NCBI RefSeq assembly: GCF_000219605.1
Contig: NC_015740.1
Location: forward strand, 2,232,001 to 2,296,000
Direction: 5' to 3'
DNA from: Stutzerimonas stutzeri
GTDB taxonomy: Bacteria; Pseudomonadota; Gammaproteobacteria; Pseudomonadales; Pseudomonadaceae
DNA: 64,000 bases
Shown: positions 56,221 through 64,000 of the stretch, piece after piece
Layout: every line of letters begins with the position of its first letter
Position numbering within the stretch: position 1 is the first letter of the stretch
Position numbers and translations under genes: made by a program
Notes under the pieces: model-generated
What the model was told of the DNA's origin: nothing
What the model saw: only the letters and a program-made list of their open reading frames with translations
The model's database searches: none

Positions 56221-56256
56221 CAAGGTCGACAGGTTCCCGAAACGGGGCCTGCAAAC

Positions 56257-56285
56257 TTGACCCCACCTGGGTGCATTCCTAGAAT
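56257..56285 (+). promoter_or_regulatory. Putative sigma70 promoter of mltD
   Basis: TTGACC (56257-56262), a 17-bp spacer and TAGAAT (56280-56285) form one of the best sigma70-like promoters in the window, 35 bp before the mltD ATG. Confidence 0.65.
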
Positions 56286-56320
56286 CCCCCGAATTTTGTT
56301 TCCGGGGAAGATTCCAGCCA

Positions 56321-57874
56321 ATGCCGCCAGCTCCCAAGAAACGCCACGAAACGGACGCCTTGGCAGCCTCTGGTCGTGCGTTGGCCCTCGCCATTTGCGT
56401 AGCCCTAGCCGGCTGTCAGAGCAACGCCGTGCGTGACGATGCTCTCGAACAGACAAGGCGCGCAGTGGTGCCTGCGGCACAGGAGCCGATCTGGCTGAGC
56501 GACACCGCCACCGAGGTCGAGCACCAGGATATCTGGGAGCGAATCCGCGACGGCTACAAGCTGCAGGAGCATCTAGACAGCAACCCCCGCATCGAACAGC
56601 AGCGTCTCTTCTTCTCCAGCCGCCCCCGATCCATAGAGATCGCCAGCGAGCGCGGCAGCCCCTACATCCATTACATCGTCGAGCGGCTCGAAGAGCGCGA
56701 CATGCCGCTGGAGCTCGCGTTGCTTCCGATCATCGAAAGCTCCTATGACCCCTTCGCCTACTCGCCGGCGCACGCGGTCGGGCTCTGGCAGTTCATTCCA
56801 TCCACCGGCCGGCACTTCAACCTGCGCCAGACCAGCTGGTACGACGGCCGCCGCGACATCACCGCCTCGACCAATGCGGCCTTGCGCTATCTGAGCTATC
56901 TGCACGGGCTGTTCAACGGTGACTGGCTGCTGGCACTGGCGGCCTACAATGCAGGCGAAGGCACCGTCAGCCGCGCGATCGAGCGCAACCAGAAGCTGGG
57001 CCTGCCCACCGATTACTGGAACCTGCCGCTGCCGCAGGAAACCCGCGACTATGTGCCCAAGCTGCTGGCGCTGTCGCAACTGATCCAGGCACCGGAAGCC
57101 TATGGCATCAATCTCAGCCCGATCGCCAACGAACCCTATTTCGAAGTCATCGCGCTCAAGCAGCGCATGGACCTGGCACGCGTCGCCAAACTCGCAGACC
57201 TCGACGAGGACGAGCTCTACCAGCTGAACCCGGCGTTCACCCGGCGGATCACCCTGGACGGTCCGCAGCAGCTGCTCGTACCCATGGAGAAAGCCGAGAT
57301 GCTGGCGGCCAACCTCGCCCTGATGAAGCCCCAAGAGCTGGTCGACTGGCAGCAGTATCAGGTTCGCGCCGGCGATACGCTGGGGACGATCGCCAACCGT
57401 CACCACCTCACCGTCAATATCATTCGCGACGTCAATCGGCTCAAGAGCGACTCGCTGCGCGTCGGTCAGGTACTCAGCATTCCCACCAGTGGCGATGCCC
57501 AGGCGTCGCGCGAGCTGTTGCATGCCGTTGCACGTCAGCCGGCCGCGACTCCGCGTAGCTATAGGGTGAAGCCCGGCGACAACCTCTGGGACATCGCAAA
57601 GGCCCAGCGCGTATCGGTTCGGGACCTGCAGCGCTGGAACAAGCTGTCCGGCAGCCAGCTCAAGGTCGGCCAGGCGCTGTTCCTGCAGGGTCCGGCAGCA
57701 AGCGTTGCGCAAAAGAAAGGCAATGCCCCTACCTATTACAAGGTGCAGAAAGGCGATTCGCTGTACCAGATCGCCAAGCGTTTCAACGTCCAGTTGACCA
57801 ACCTCAAGACCTGGAACAAGGGCGCCGACGTGCTGCGCCCTGGTCAACTGCTGACGCTGTATCTCCCCAACTGA
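56321..57874 (+). CDS. mltD: Membrane-bound lytic transglycosylase D, lipoprotein with three LysM repeats
   Basis: This 517-residue lipoprotein has a signal and lipobox ending LAGC (C32). A transglycosylase catalytic domain covers about residues 100-270, with catalytic E139 in LPIIESSYDPFAYSPAHAVGLWQFIPSTGRHF and AYNAGEGTVSRAI. Three LysM repeats follow: YQVRAGDTLGTIANRHHLTVN, YRVKPGDNLWDIAKAQRVS and YYKVQKGDSLYQIAKRFNV. It cuts peptidoglycan, leaving 1,6-anhydro ends, at the outer-membrane face. E. coli MltD has two LysM, so one extra repeat is present. The start is at 56321; GGGGAAG is the ribosome binding site. Confidence 0.95.
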   Translation: MPPAPKKRHETDALAASGRALALAICVALAGCQSNAVRDDALEQTRRAVVPAAQEPIWLSDTATEVEHQDIWERIRDGYKLQEHLDSNPRIEQQRLFFSSRPRSIEIASERGSPYIHYIVERLEERDMPLELALLPIIESSYDPFAYSPAHAVGLWQFIPSTGRHFNLRQTSWYDGRRDITASTNAALRYLSYLHGLFNGDWLLALAAYNAGEGTVSRAIERNQKLGLPTDYWNLPLPQETRDYVPKLLALSQLIQAPEAYGINLSPIANEPYFEVIALKQRMDLARVAKLADLDEDELYQLNPAFTRRITLDGPQQLLVPMEKAEMLAANLALMKPQELVDWQQYQVRAGDTLGTIANRHHLTVNIIRDVNRLKSDSLRVGQVLSIPTSGDAQASRELLHAVARQPAATPRSYRVKPGDNLWDIAKAQRVSVRDLQRWNKLSGSQLKVGQALFLQGPAASVAQKKGNAPTYYKVQKGDSLYQIAKRFNVQLTNLKTWNKGADVLRPGQLLTLYLPN

Positions 57875-57879
57875 AGGAT

Positions 57880-59355
57880 TCAGCCGCCAGGGCGCTTGCC
57901 CAGTGACTCCAGGCAGCGTCCGGTCAGCTGGGTGAAGCGCTGGAACGCAACGAACTGCTCGTGCTTGAGCGCCCGACCGGACAGCCTGCAATCACCATAA
58001 AGCACACCGATCTCACGCGTGCCGGCCATCAACGGCGCAATGAAGAACATTCCGCTGCCCAGCCGCTGTCGTAGCGGCTGAGTCACCAGGTCCGCCAGGT
58101 TGTAGCTTGCCGGAACCCCCATCCACAGCGACTGCCGATGGCGCAACGCGTAGCTGAACACGTGTGGCTGCTCGGGCTGATCGGCCGGCAGAACGAAGCC
58201 CTGGAGCCAGTCCGCGGTTCCCTCGCCGATCGCACAGCGAACCTTGAAACGGCTCTGCTGGTCGGCCAGCACCGCCACCATCACGCGCTCCAGCCCAACG
58301 CCGCGATGCAGGCCCTGCAGCAGGGTGTCCAGGATCAAGCTGGCGTCGCCGCTGCCGTTCACCATCAACCCCAGGTCCTGCAATGACTGCTGCATCAGCA
58401 GCAGGTCCGGCTGCAGCAAGGCTGCCTGGCGCTGGGCCTGCTGCAGGCGAATCTGCTCGGGGTCGGTGCTCGGGATCAATTTGCCCAGACGACTGGCGCC
58501 AAAGGTGGCAGCCACTCGCACCGTCTCATCGGCGCTGGCGAGGATCTGCTGCAACGCGTCGTTTTCGTCCACGCCGGTAAAGTCGGCGACCGCCTTGGTC
58601 AAGGCGGTCATTCGCTCGCACTCCCATCCACCCAGCGCGGCTTCGCTGATCTGCACGCCCAGCGCGACCGCGCGGGCGGCGGGATCGCTCCCCGCTGCCT
58701 GGCTGTGCGCGAGGCTGGTCAGCTCTCCGAGATTCCAGCTCCTGACCAACCCGAGGCTGAGCTGGCGGAAGCTGGTGCCCAGCACCTGCTGCACCGCCTC
58801 GTCAGCCTTGATACCGGGTTGCGTCAGCAGCTGCGCGAGCTCCTCGACCTGCTCGCCGCCGCAGCCCCAGAACGCCAGTTCACCGACGTTATAGAGCAGC
58901 GCCGCGATGAAGACCTCTTCCTCATGCCGCGACAGCACGTAGCCGGCGATGTTGCGTGCCTGCACCGCGGCATGGAACGAGCGCGCAAGCAGCTCCAGCA
59001 GCTGCTCGCGCGGCGCACGCGCGAGCAGGCTGTCGATCAGCGTTACCGACAGACTGATCAGACGGACGTTCTCGAAGCCGATCATCACGATGGCTCGGGA
59101 TATGGTCTTGATGGTTTCCTGGGAGGGGTTGTAATAGCTGCTGTTGCCGACCCGCAGCACCTTGGAGGTCAGCGAAGCATCGCGCAGCAGCACATCGGCA
59201 AGCTGCTGGACCGATGCATGCTCGTGCGCGGCCAGGCGTTGCAGATCCTTCACCACGGACGCCAGCGCGGGCAGCTCCGATTGATTGAGGCGCTCGATCC
59301 ACGCCTGCACACCCTGGGCACGTACATCCAAGAGGTCACCTCTCCACAATGCCAT
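57880..59355 (-). CDS. HDOD-domain signalling protein with C-terminal GAF-like region
   Basis: The 491-residue soluble protein has an HDOD domain at about residues 15-220 (LPALASVVKDLQRLAAHEHASVQQLADVLLRDASLTSKVLRVGNSSYYNP ... ALLYNVGELAFW). A GAF-like domain follows from about residue 330 (LQDLGLMVNGSGDASLILDTLLQGLHRGVGLERVMVAVL). The HD phosphohydrolase metal residues are lacking, as is normal for HDOD. Such proteins act in signalling and stress responses, often near c-di-GMP networks. The ATG at 59355 (MALWRGDLLDVRAQG) was chosen because the open frame to 59532 overlaps the yejA leader. It ends only 5 bp from mltD and is convergent with it. Function is unknown. Confidence 0.85.
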   Translation of the reverse strand: MALWRGDLLDVRAQGVQAWIERLNQSELPALASVVKDLQRLAAHEHASVQQLADVLLRDASLTSKVLRVGNSSYYNPSQETIKTISRAIVMIGFENVRLISLSVTLIDSLLARAPREQLLELLARSFHAAVQARNIAGYVLSRHEEEVFIAALLYNVGELAFWGCGGEQVEELAQLLTQPGIKADEAVQQVLGTSFRQLSLGLVRSWNLGELTSLAHSQAAGSDPAARAVALGVQISEAALGGWECERMTALTKAVADFTGVDENDALQQILASADETVRVAATFGASRLGKLIPSTDPEQIRLQQAQRQAALLQPDLLLMQQSLQDLGLMVNGSGDASLILDTLLQGLHRGVGLERVMVAVLADQQSRFKVRCAIGEGTADWLQGFVLPADQPEQPHVFSYALRHRQSLWMGVPASYNLADLVTQPLRQRLGSGMFFIAPLMAGTREIGVLYGDCRLSGRALKHEQFVAFQRFTQLTGRCLESLGKRPGG

Positions 59356-59470
59356 TACGGGAAATGGACGGCAGTTTGCCCGAGGTGACCGGCCTTTTTC
59401 CAGCGCATACAAGCTGTTACTGTACCGGCCCGAGAAGCCCGTAAGCGCCAAGGATCGGATCCCCCGTCTG

Positions 59471-61300
59471 ATGCGAGCCCTGCTACTGTTACTGACCTGT
59501 CTGGCCTTGAGCTTTCCCGCCCTCGCCACCATCAGCGAAAGCCATGGTTATGCGCAGTTCGGCACTCTTAAGTACCCAGCCTCCTTTACCCATTTCGACT
59601 GGGTGAACCCGCGCGCGCCCAAGGGCGGCCGGATCAAGCTGATGGCGTCAGGCACCTTCGACACGCTCAACCCCTACACATTCAAAGGCACCAGCCCGAG
59701 CGCCTCGCCCGGTTTCCTGCAGTACGGCATCAGCGAGCTCAACGAACCGCTGATGGTCGGCACCGGACTGTACGACCCATCCGGCGACGAACCCGCGTCC
59801 AGTTATGGACTGATTGCCGAATCGGTGGAGTACAGCGACAACAACAGCTGGGTGGTATTCAACCTGCGCAAGGAAGCCCGCTTCCATGACGGCAAGCCCA
59901 TCACCGCATACGACGTCGCCTTCTCCTACCGCCTCCTGATCAAGGACGGCCACCCGCAGTACCGCACCAACCTGCAGGGCGTGAAGCGCGTCGACATCCT
60001 CAACCGCCACCGCATCCGCTTCGTCTTCGAGCAGCCGAACAATCCGCTGCTCATCATGCGCCTCGGCGAACTCCCGGTGCTGCCGCAGCACTACTGGAAG
60101 AATCGTGACTTCAAGGCCACCACCTTCGAGCCGCCGCTGGGCAGCGGTCCCTACCGCATCACGCAGGTGCAACCCGGGCGCCAGGTGGTGTTCGAACGCG
60201 TGCGCGACTGGTGGGGGGCGAAGCTGCCGGTCAACCAGGGCAAGTACAACTTCAACCGCGTCGAGGTCGAGTTCTACCGCGACAACGTGGTGGCGTTCGA
60301 AGCGTTCAAGGTCGGTGAATTCGACTTCTACATCGAGCACCAGGCCAAGAACTGGGCCAACGGCTATCAATTCCCGGCCATGCTGCGGGGCGACATCATC
60401 CGCGCGGAGATTCCGCATCAGATTCCGACCCAAACCCAGGCGCTGTTCATGAACGGGCGCCGCGCGACGTTCGCCGACCAGCGCGTGCGCGAGGCCCTCG
60501 GCCTGATGTTCGATTTCGAGTGGACCAACCGCGCACTGTTCTATGGCGCCTATCGCCGCAGCGAAAGCTACTACCCCAACAGCGAGTTCAGCGCCACCGG
60601 CAAGCCCGAAGGCGGTGAGTGGCTGCTGCTTTCACCCTATCGCAAGCAGCTTCCGGCCAAGCTGTTCAGCGAGCCGTTCCAACTGCCGCAAACCGATGGC
60701 CGCGGCATCCCGCGGGATACCCTGCGCCGTGCCCTGGGCCTGCTCGCCGAAGCGGGCTGGAAACCCTCCGATGCCGGCCTGTTGAACAGCGCCGGGCAAC
60801 CGCTGCGGTTCGAGATACTGCTGGTCAATCCGCGGCTGGAGCGCATTCTCCAGCCTTATGTGGAGAATCTCGCGCGCATCGGCATCCAGGCCAACCTGCG
60901 CACCGTCGACGGCGCGCAGTACAAGCAGCGGCTGGACCACTACGATTACGACATGATCCTGATGACGCTGGTGCAGAGCCTGAGCCCCGGGATCGAGCAG
61001 CACCTGTACTTCCATTCCAGCCAGGTGGACGTCAAGGGTGGACGCAACTATGCCGGCGTCGCCAACCCCATCGTCGACGACCTGATCGGCAAGCTGCTCG
61101 CCGCGCAGACCCGCGACGAGCAGGTCGCAGCCGCCCGCGCCATCGACCGGGTGCTGCTGTGGAACCACTACACCATTCCGAACTGGTTCATCAGTAACCA
61201 TCGCCTGGCGTACCGAAATCGGTTCGCCCACGTCACCACGCCGCCCTACACGCTGGGGCTGCGCGCCTGGTGGCTGAAGAGCCTGGAGAAGAGCAAATGA
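59471..61300 (+). CDS. Oligopeptide-type ABC transporter binding protein (YejA family), first copy
   Basis: The 609-residue extracellular binding protein has a signal peptide ending in ALA (about residue 21) and the SBP_bac_5 fold. Characteristic motifs are FTHFDWVNPRAPKGGRIKLMASGTFDTLNPYTFKG and NNSWVVFNLRKEARFHDGKPITAYDVAFSYRLLIK. Later comes MFDFEWTNRALFYGAYRRSESYYPNSEFSATGKP. YejA-type proteins deliver short peptides (in E. coli, also microcin C) to the YejBEF permease-ATPase. It is 609 residues, close to E. coli YejA. The ATG at 59471 gives MRALLLLLTCLALSF. Its stop overlaps the next gene's ATG by 4 bp. Confidence 0.93.
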   Translation: MRALLLLLTCLALSFPALATISESHGYAQFGTLKYPASFTHFDWVNPRAPKGGRIKLMASGTFDTLNPYTFKGTSPSASPGFLQYGISELNEPLMVGTGLYDPSGDEPASSYGLIAESVEYSDNNSWVVFNLRKEARFHDGKPITAYDVAFSYRLLIKDGHPQYRTNLQGVKRVDILNRHRIRFVFEQPNNPLLIMRLGELPVLPQHYWKNRDFKATTFEPPLGSGPYRITQVQPGRQVVFERVRDWWGAKLPVNQGKYNFNRVEVEFYRDNVVAFEAFKVGEFDFYIEHQAKNWANGYQFPAMLRGDIIRAEIPHQIPTQTQALFMNGRRATFADQRVREALGLMFDFEWTNRALFYGAYRRSESYYPNSEFSATGKPEGGEWLLLSPYRKQLPAKLFSEPFQLPQTDGRGIPRDTLRRALGLLAEAGWKPSDAGLLNSAGQPLRFEILLVNPRLERILQPYVENLARIGIQANLRTVDGAQYKQRLDHYDYDMILMTLVQSLSPGIEQHLYFHSSQVDVKGGRNYAGVANPIVDDLIGKLLAAQTRDEQVAAARAIDRVLLWNHYTIPNWFISNHRLAYRNRFAHVTTPPYTLGLRAWWLKSLEKSK

Positions 61301-63222
61301 ACAATCGCGTGCGCCATTCGCTGTTTCGCGCCGGCCTGCTGAGTCTGCTCTGCATGGCAACCCTGGCCGAGGCCGCCCCCCGCCATGCCCTGACGCTGTA
61401 TGACGAGAAGCCCAAGTACCCGGCCAATTTCCAGCACTTCGAGTACGTCAATCCCGAGGCCCCCAAGGGCGGCACGCTGCGCCAGGCCGGTTTCGGCAGC
61501 TTCGACTCGCTCAACCCCTTCATCAACAAGGGCGTCGCCGCCGATGACATCGGCCTGATCTACGACACACTCACCACCAACAGCCTGGACGAGCCGTTCA
61601 CCGTCTACGGCCTGCTGGCGGAAAAGATCGAAAAGGGCCCGAACAACAGCTGGGTGCGCTTCCACCTGCGCCCGCAGGCTCGCTTCCACGATGGCGAGCC
61701 GGTAACCGCCGATGACGTGGTGTTCACCTTCGAGACGCTGATGAGCAAGGGCGCCCCGCACTACCGCGGCTATTACGCCGATGTGGAGAAGGTGGTGGCC
61801 GAGAGCCCGCGACGGGTTCGCTTCGACTTCAAGCACGCCGGCAACCGCGAGCTGCCGATGATCCTCGGCCAGCTGCCGGTGCTGCCGAAGCACTGGTGGG
61901 AGGGGCGCGAATTCACCTCTGGCAGCCTGGAAATCCCGCTGGGCAGCGGCCCGTACCGCGTCGAGAAGGTCCAGGCCGGGCGCTCGATCCGCTATGCCCG
62001 AGTCGAGGATTACTGGGGCAAGGACCTGCCGGTGAATCGCGGGTTCTACAACTTCGATCACGTCAACTTCGACTACTACCGGGACAACACCGTAGCGCTG
62101 CAGGCCTTCAAGGCCGGGCATTTCGACTACTGGTTCGAAACCAGTGCGAAGAACTGGGCCACCGCCTACGACATCGCCGCGGTCCGCGACGGCCGCATCG
62201 TCAAGGACGAAATCCGCAACTACAACCCGACCGGCATGCAGGGCTTCATCTTCAACATCCGCCGCACGCACCTGCAGGATCGTCGCGTCCGTGAAGCCCT
62301 GGGCCTGCTGTTCGACTACGAATGGACCAATCGCCAGCTGTTCAACGGTGCCTACACCCGCACTCGCAGCTACTTCGACAATTCCGAGCTGGCCTCCTCC
62401 GGGTTGCCGAGCGAGGACGAGCTCAAGATCCTCGAACCGCTGCGCGGCAAGGTGCCGGACGAGGTATTCGACAAGGCTTTCGAACTGCCACAAACCCCGG
62501 GCAACGGCGTGATCCGCGAGCAGCAGCGCCAGGCCTATCGGCTGTTGACCGAGGCTGGCTGGAAAGTCGAGAACGACCAGATGCTGGACGCCCAGGGCAA
62601 GCCGGTGAAACTGGAGTTCCTGCTGGTGCAGGCCGAATTCGAGCGCGTGCTGCTGCCCTACAAGCGCAACCTGGCGGACCTGGGCATCGAACTGGAGATC
62701 CGTCGGGTCGACGTCTCGCAATACATCAACCGGCTGCGCTCACGCGATTACGACATGATCGTCAGCGGCTTCGGCCAGTCCAACTCCCCTGGCAACGAAC
62801 AGCGTGAGTATTGGCACTCGGCGAGCGCGGACAATCCCGGAAGCCGCAACTTCATCGGCCTGAAGGACCCGGCCATCGACGTGCTGGTCGAAGGGCTGAT
62901 CGGCGCCGACTCGCGCAAGGAACTGGTCGCCCACACCCGGGCGCTCGACCGGGTGCTGCTCTGGGGTCACTACGTGGTCCCGAACTGGCACATCAAGACC
63001 TGGCGCGTGGCCTACTGGAACCACCTGGCGCATCCGCAGGTAACGCCGCAGCAGGACATCGGTCTGATGACCTGGTGGCGCAAGCCCGACGCCCAGGCGC
63101 CAGTAGCCGACCCGGCGGAAGCGAAGAAGGCCGAGCAGGCCGGCGCCCCGGCACCTTCGGCGGAACCGGCAGCCGACGATGCCGCTGACGACTCTGCTAC
63201 CGACGCCGAGGCGGAGCGATAA
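61297..63222 (+). CDS. YejA-family binding protein, second copy, with Ala/Glu-rich tail
   Basis: The 641-residue paralogue of the preceding protein shares the same SBP_bac_5 landmarks ([95 protein letters not shown]). A signal peptide ends AEAA, near residue 27. It differs by a C-terminal tail of about 40 residues rich in Ala, Glu, Asp and Pro ([20 protein letters not shown]...), low in complexity. The ATG overlaps the previous stop (ATGA), so the two proteins are translationally coupled. The permease gene follows after 2 bp. Together they give one transporter two alternative receptors. Confidence 0.93.
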   Translation: MNNRVRHSLFRAGLLSLLCMATLAEAAPRHALTLYDEKPKYPANFQHFEYVNPEAPKGGTLRQAGFGSFDSLNPFINKGVAADDIGLIYDTLTTNSLDEPFTVYGLLAEKIEKGPNNSWVRFHLRPQARFHDGEPVTADDVVFTFETLMSKGAPHYRGYYADVEKVVAESPRRVRFDFKHAGNRELPMILGQLPVLPKHWWEGREFTSGSLEIPLGSGPYRVEKVQAGRSIRYARVEDYWGKDLPVNRGFYNFDHVNFDYYRDNTVALQAFKAGHFDYWFETSAKNWATAYDIAAVRDGRIVKDEIRNYNPTGMQGFIFNIRRTHLQDRRVREALGLLFDYEWTNRQLFNGAYTRTRSYFDNSELASSGLPSEDELKILEPLRGKVPDEVFDKAFELPQTPGNGVIREQQRQAYRLLTEAGWKVENDQMLDAQGKPVKLEFLLVQAEFERVLLPYKRNLADLGIELEIRRVDVSQYINRLRSRDYDMIVSGFGQSNSPGNEQREYWHSASADNPGSRNFIGLKDPAIDVLVEGLIGADSRKELVAHTRALDRVLLWGHYVVPNWHIKTWRVAYWNHLAHPQVTPQQDIGLMTWWRKPDAQAPVADPAEAKKAEQAGAPAPSAEPAADDAADDSATDAEAER

Positions 63223-63224
63223 GC

Positions 63225-64000
63225 ATGCTGGCCTATATCATTCGCCGACTGCTGCTGATCATTCCGACGCTGTTCGGCATTCTGCTGATCAACTTCATCA
63301 TTATCCAGGCAGCGCCAGGCGGCCCGGTCGAACAGGCAATCGCCAAACTGGAAGGCTTCGAAGGCGCCACCAGCCGTATCGCCGGTGGCGGCTCGGAAGT
63401 CGCGGTGGGCGGCACCAGCTATCGCGGCGCGCAGGGCCTGGACCCCGAGCTGATCGCCGAGATCGAGCGACTCTACGGCTTCGACAAACCGCCGGCCGAG
63501 CGCTTCTGGATCATGCTCAGCAACTACCTGCGGCTGGACTTCGGCGAGAGCTTCTTCCGCGACGCCAAGGTCACCGACCTGATCATCGAGAAGATGCCTG
63601 TCTCCATCTCGCTGGGGCTGTGGAGCACGCTGATCATGTACCTGGCCTCGATTCCGCTGGGGATCGCCAAGGCCACGCGCCACGGCAGCAAGTTCGACGT
63701 CTGGACCAGCTCGGCGATCATCGTCGGTTACGCCATTCCAGCGTTTCTGTTCGCCATTCTGCTGATCGTGCTGTTCGCCGGCGGCAGCTACTGGAACTGG
63801 TTCCCCCTGCGCGGCCTGACCTCGGCCAACTTCGACGACCTGACGCTGGGCGGCAAGATCATCGACTATTTCTGGCACCTGGCCCTGCCCGTCACCGCCC
63901 TGGTGATCGGCAACTTCGCCACCCTGACGCTGCTGACCAAGAACAGCTTCCTCGACGAGATCAACAAGCAGTACGTGATCACGGCACGGGCGAAGGGCTT
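63225..64000 (+). CDS. yejB: Peptide ABC transporter permease YejB-like (3' end outside window)
   Basis: The reading frame from ATG 63225 ([20 protein letters not shown]) runs to the window end without a stop, so the gene is incomplete: 258 codons are seen of an expected 350-360. It has the family's N-terminal helix, the [40 protein letters not shown] periplasmic loop and several helices. The conserved EAA-type cytoplasmic region is beginning at the edge ([20 protein letters not shown]). It starts 2 bp after the second binding-protein stop, so this is one operon. yejE and yejF are expected beyond the window. Confidence 0.93.
   Translation, partial: MLAYIIRRLLLIIPTLFGILLINFIIIQAAPGGPVEQAIAKLEGFEGATSRIAGGGSEVAVGGTSYRGAQGLDPELIAEIERLYGFDKPPAERFWIMLSNYLRLDFGESFFRDAKVTDLIIEKMPVSISLGLWSTLIMYLASIPLGIAKATRHGSKFDVWTSSAIIVGYAIPAFLFAILLIVLFAGGSYWNWFPLRGLTSANFDDLTLGGKIIDYFWHLALPVTALVIGNFATLTLLTKNSFLDEINKQYVITARAKG

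Overview
The window is a high-GC, gene-dense piece of a gammaproteobacterial chromosome, most likely Pseudomonas sensu lato and possibly the Stutzerimonas (P. stutzeri) group. The evidence is the protein sequences and gene order: mltD-gloB-methyltransferase-rnhA-dnaQ-ldcA, enoyl-CoA hydratase-fimL-nudC-TSUP, cysI-DUF934, metH, cti and nfuA follow an order I recall from P. aeruginosa around PA1809-PA1847. That comparison is from memory, not from a search. I see no tRNA, rRNA, insertion sequence, integrase, phage gene or CRISPR array, so this is mostly core genome with a few accessory inserts.

Region 1 (1-3.9 kb, minus strand) is a compact gluconate-type operon. In transcription order it holds a gluconokinase fused to a TRAP small permease (DctQ), the large permease DctM, the binding protein DctP and a LacI-family GntR-like regulator cut by the window edge. 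A near-perfect 17-bp operator-like sequence with core TAGCGCTA occurs twice in the same orientation, once just upstream of the fused gene and once inside it, at the kinase/permease linker. This is the most unusual structure in the window.

Region 2 (4-11 kb) holds ppiC, zapE, a divergent LysR regulator and D-amino-acid dehydrogenase-like gene sharing a perfect 17-bp inverted repeat, an orphan TAXI binding protein, and a TonB-dependent metal-chelate receptor preceded by a Zur-like box. Region 3 (11-21 kb) holds the ABC-F ATPase ybiT, uppP, a Cache-type chemoreceptor, several small Pseudomonas-type proteins, a DUF421 membrane protein with an added zinc-ribbon-like tail, a topoisomerase IB gene broken by an apparent 1-nt frameshift, and a two-gene signalling operon (REC-CheC protein and PAS-GGDEF diguanylate cyclase).

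Region 4 (21-37.7 kb) holds nfuA, cti, metH, an acyltransferase, a pnuC-NadR-like nicotinamide riboside salvage pair, DMT and MFS transporters, an RlmN-like radical SAM enzyme, a leucine-rich-repeat/protein-kinase fusion, an Hsp20 chaperone and DUF2970. Region 5 (37.6-49 kb) centres on the cysI-DUF934 sulfite reductase operon, flanked on the opposite strand by two unlisted 33-codon small ORFs. It continues with acuI-like and sohB genes, then lipid/acyl-CoA-type genes (histidine phosphatase, SCP2, APH-like kinase, SDR), a PsrA-like box, a TSUP permease and nudC.

Region 6 (48-64 kb) holds fimL, an enoyl-CoA hydratase-family gene, lysine decarboxylase ldcA, dnaQ, rnhA, a methyltransferase, gloB, mltD, an HDOD/GAF-like signalling protein, and the start of a Yej-type peptide ABC transporter with two tandem binding proteins and a permease cut by the window end.
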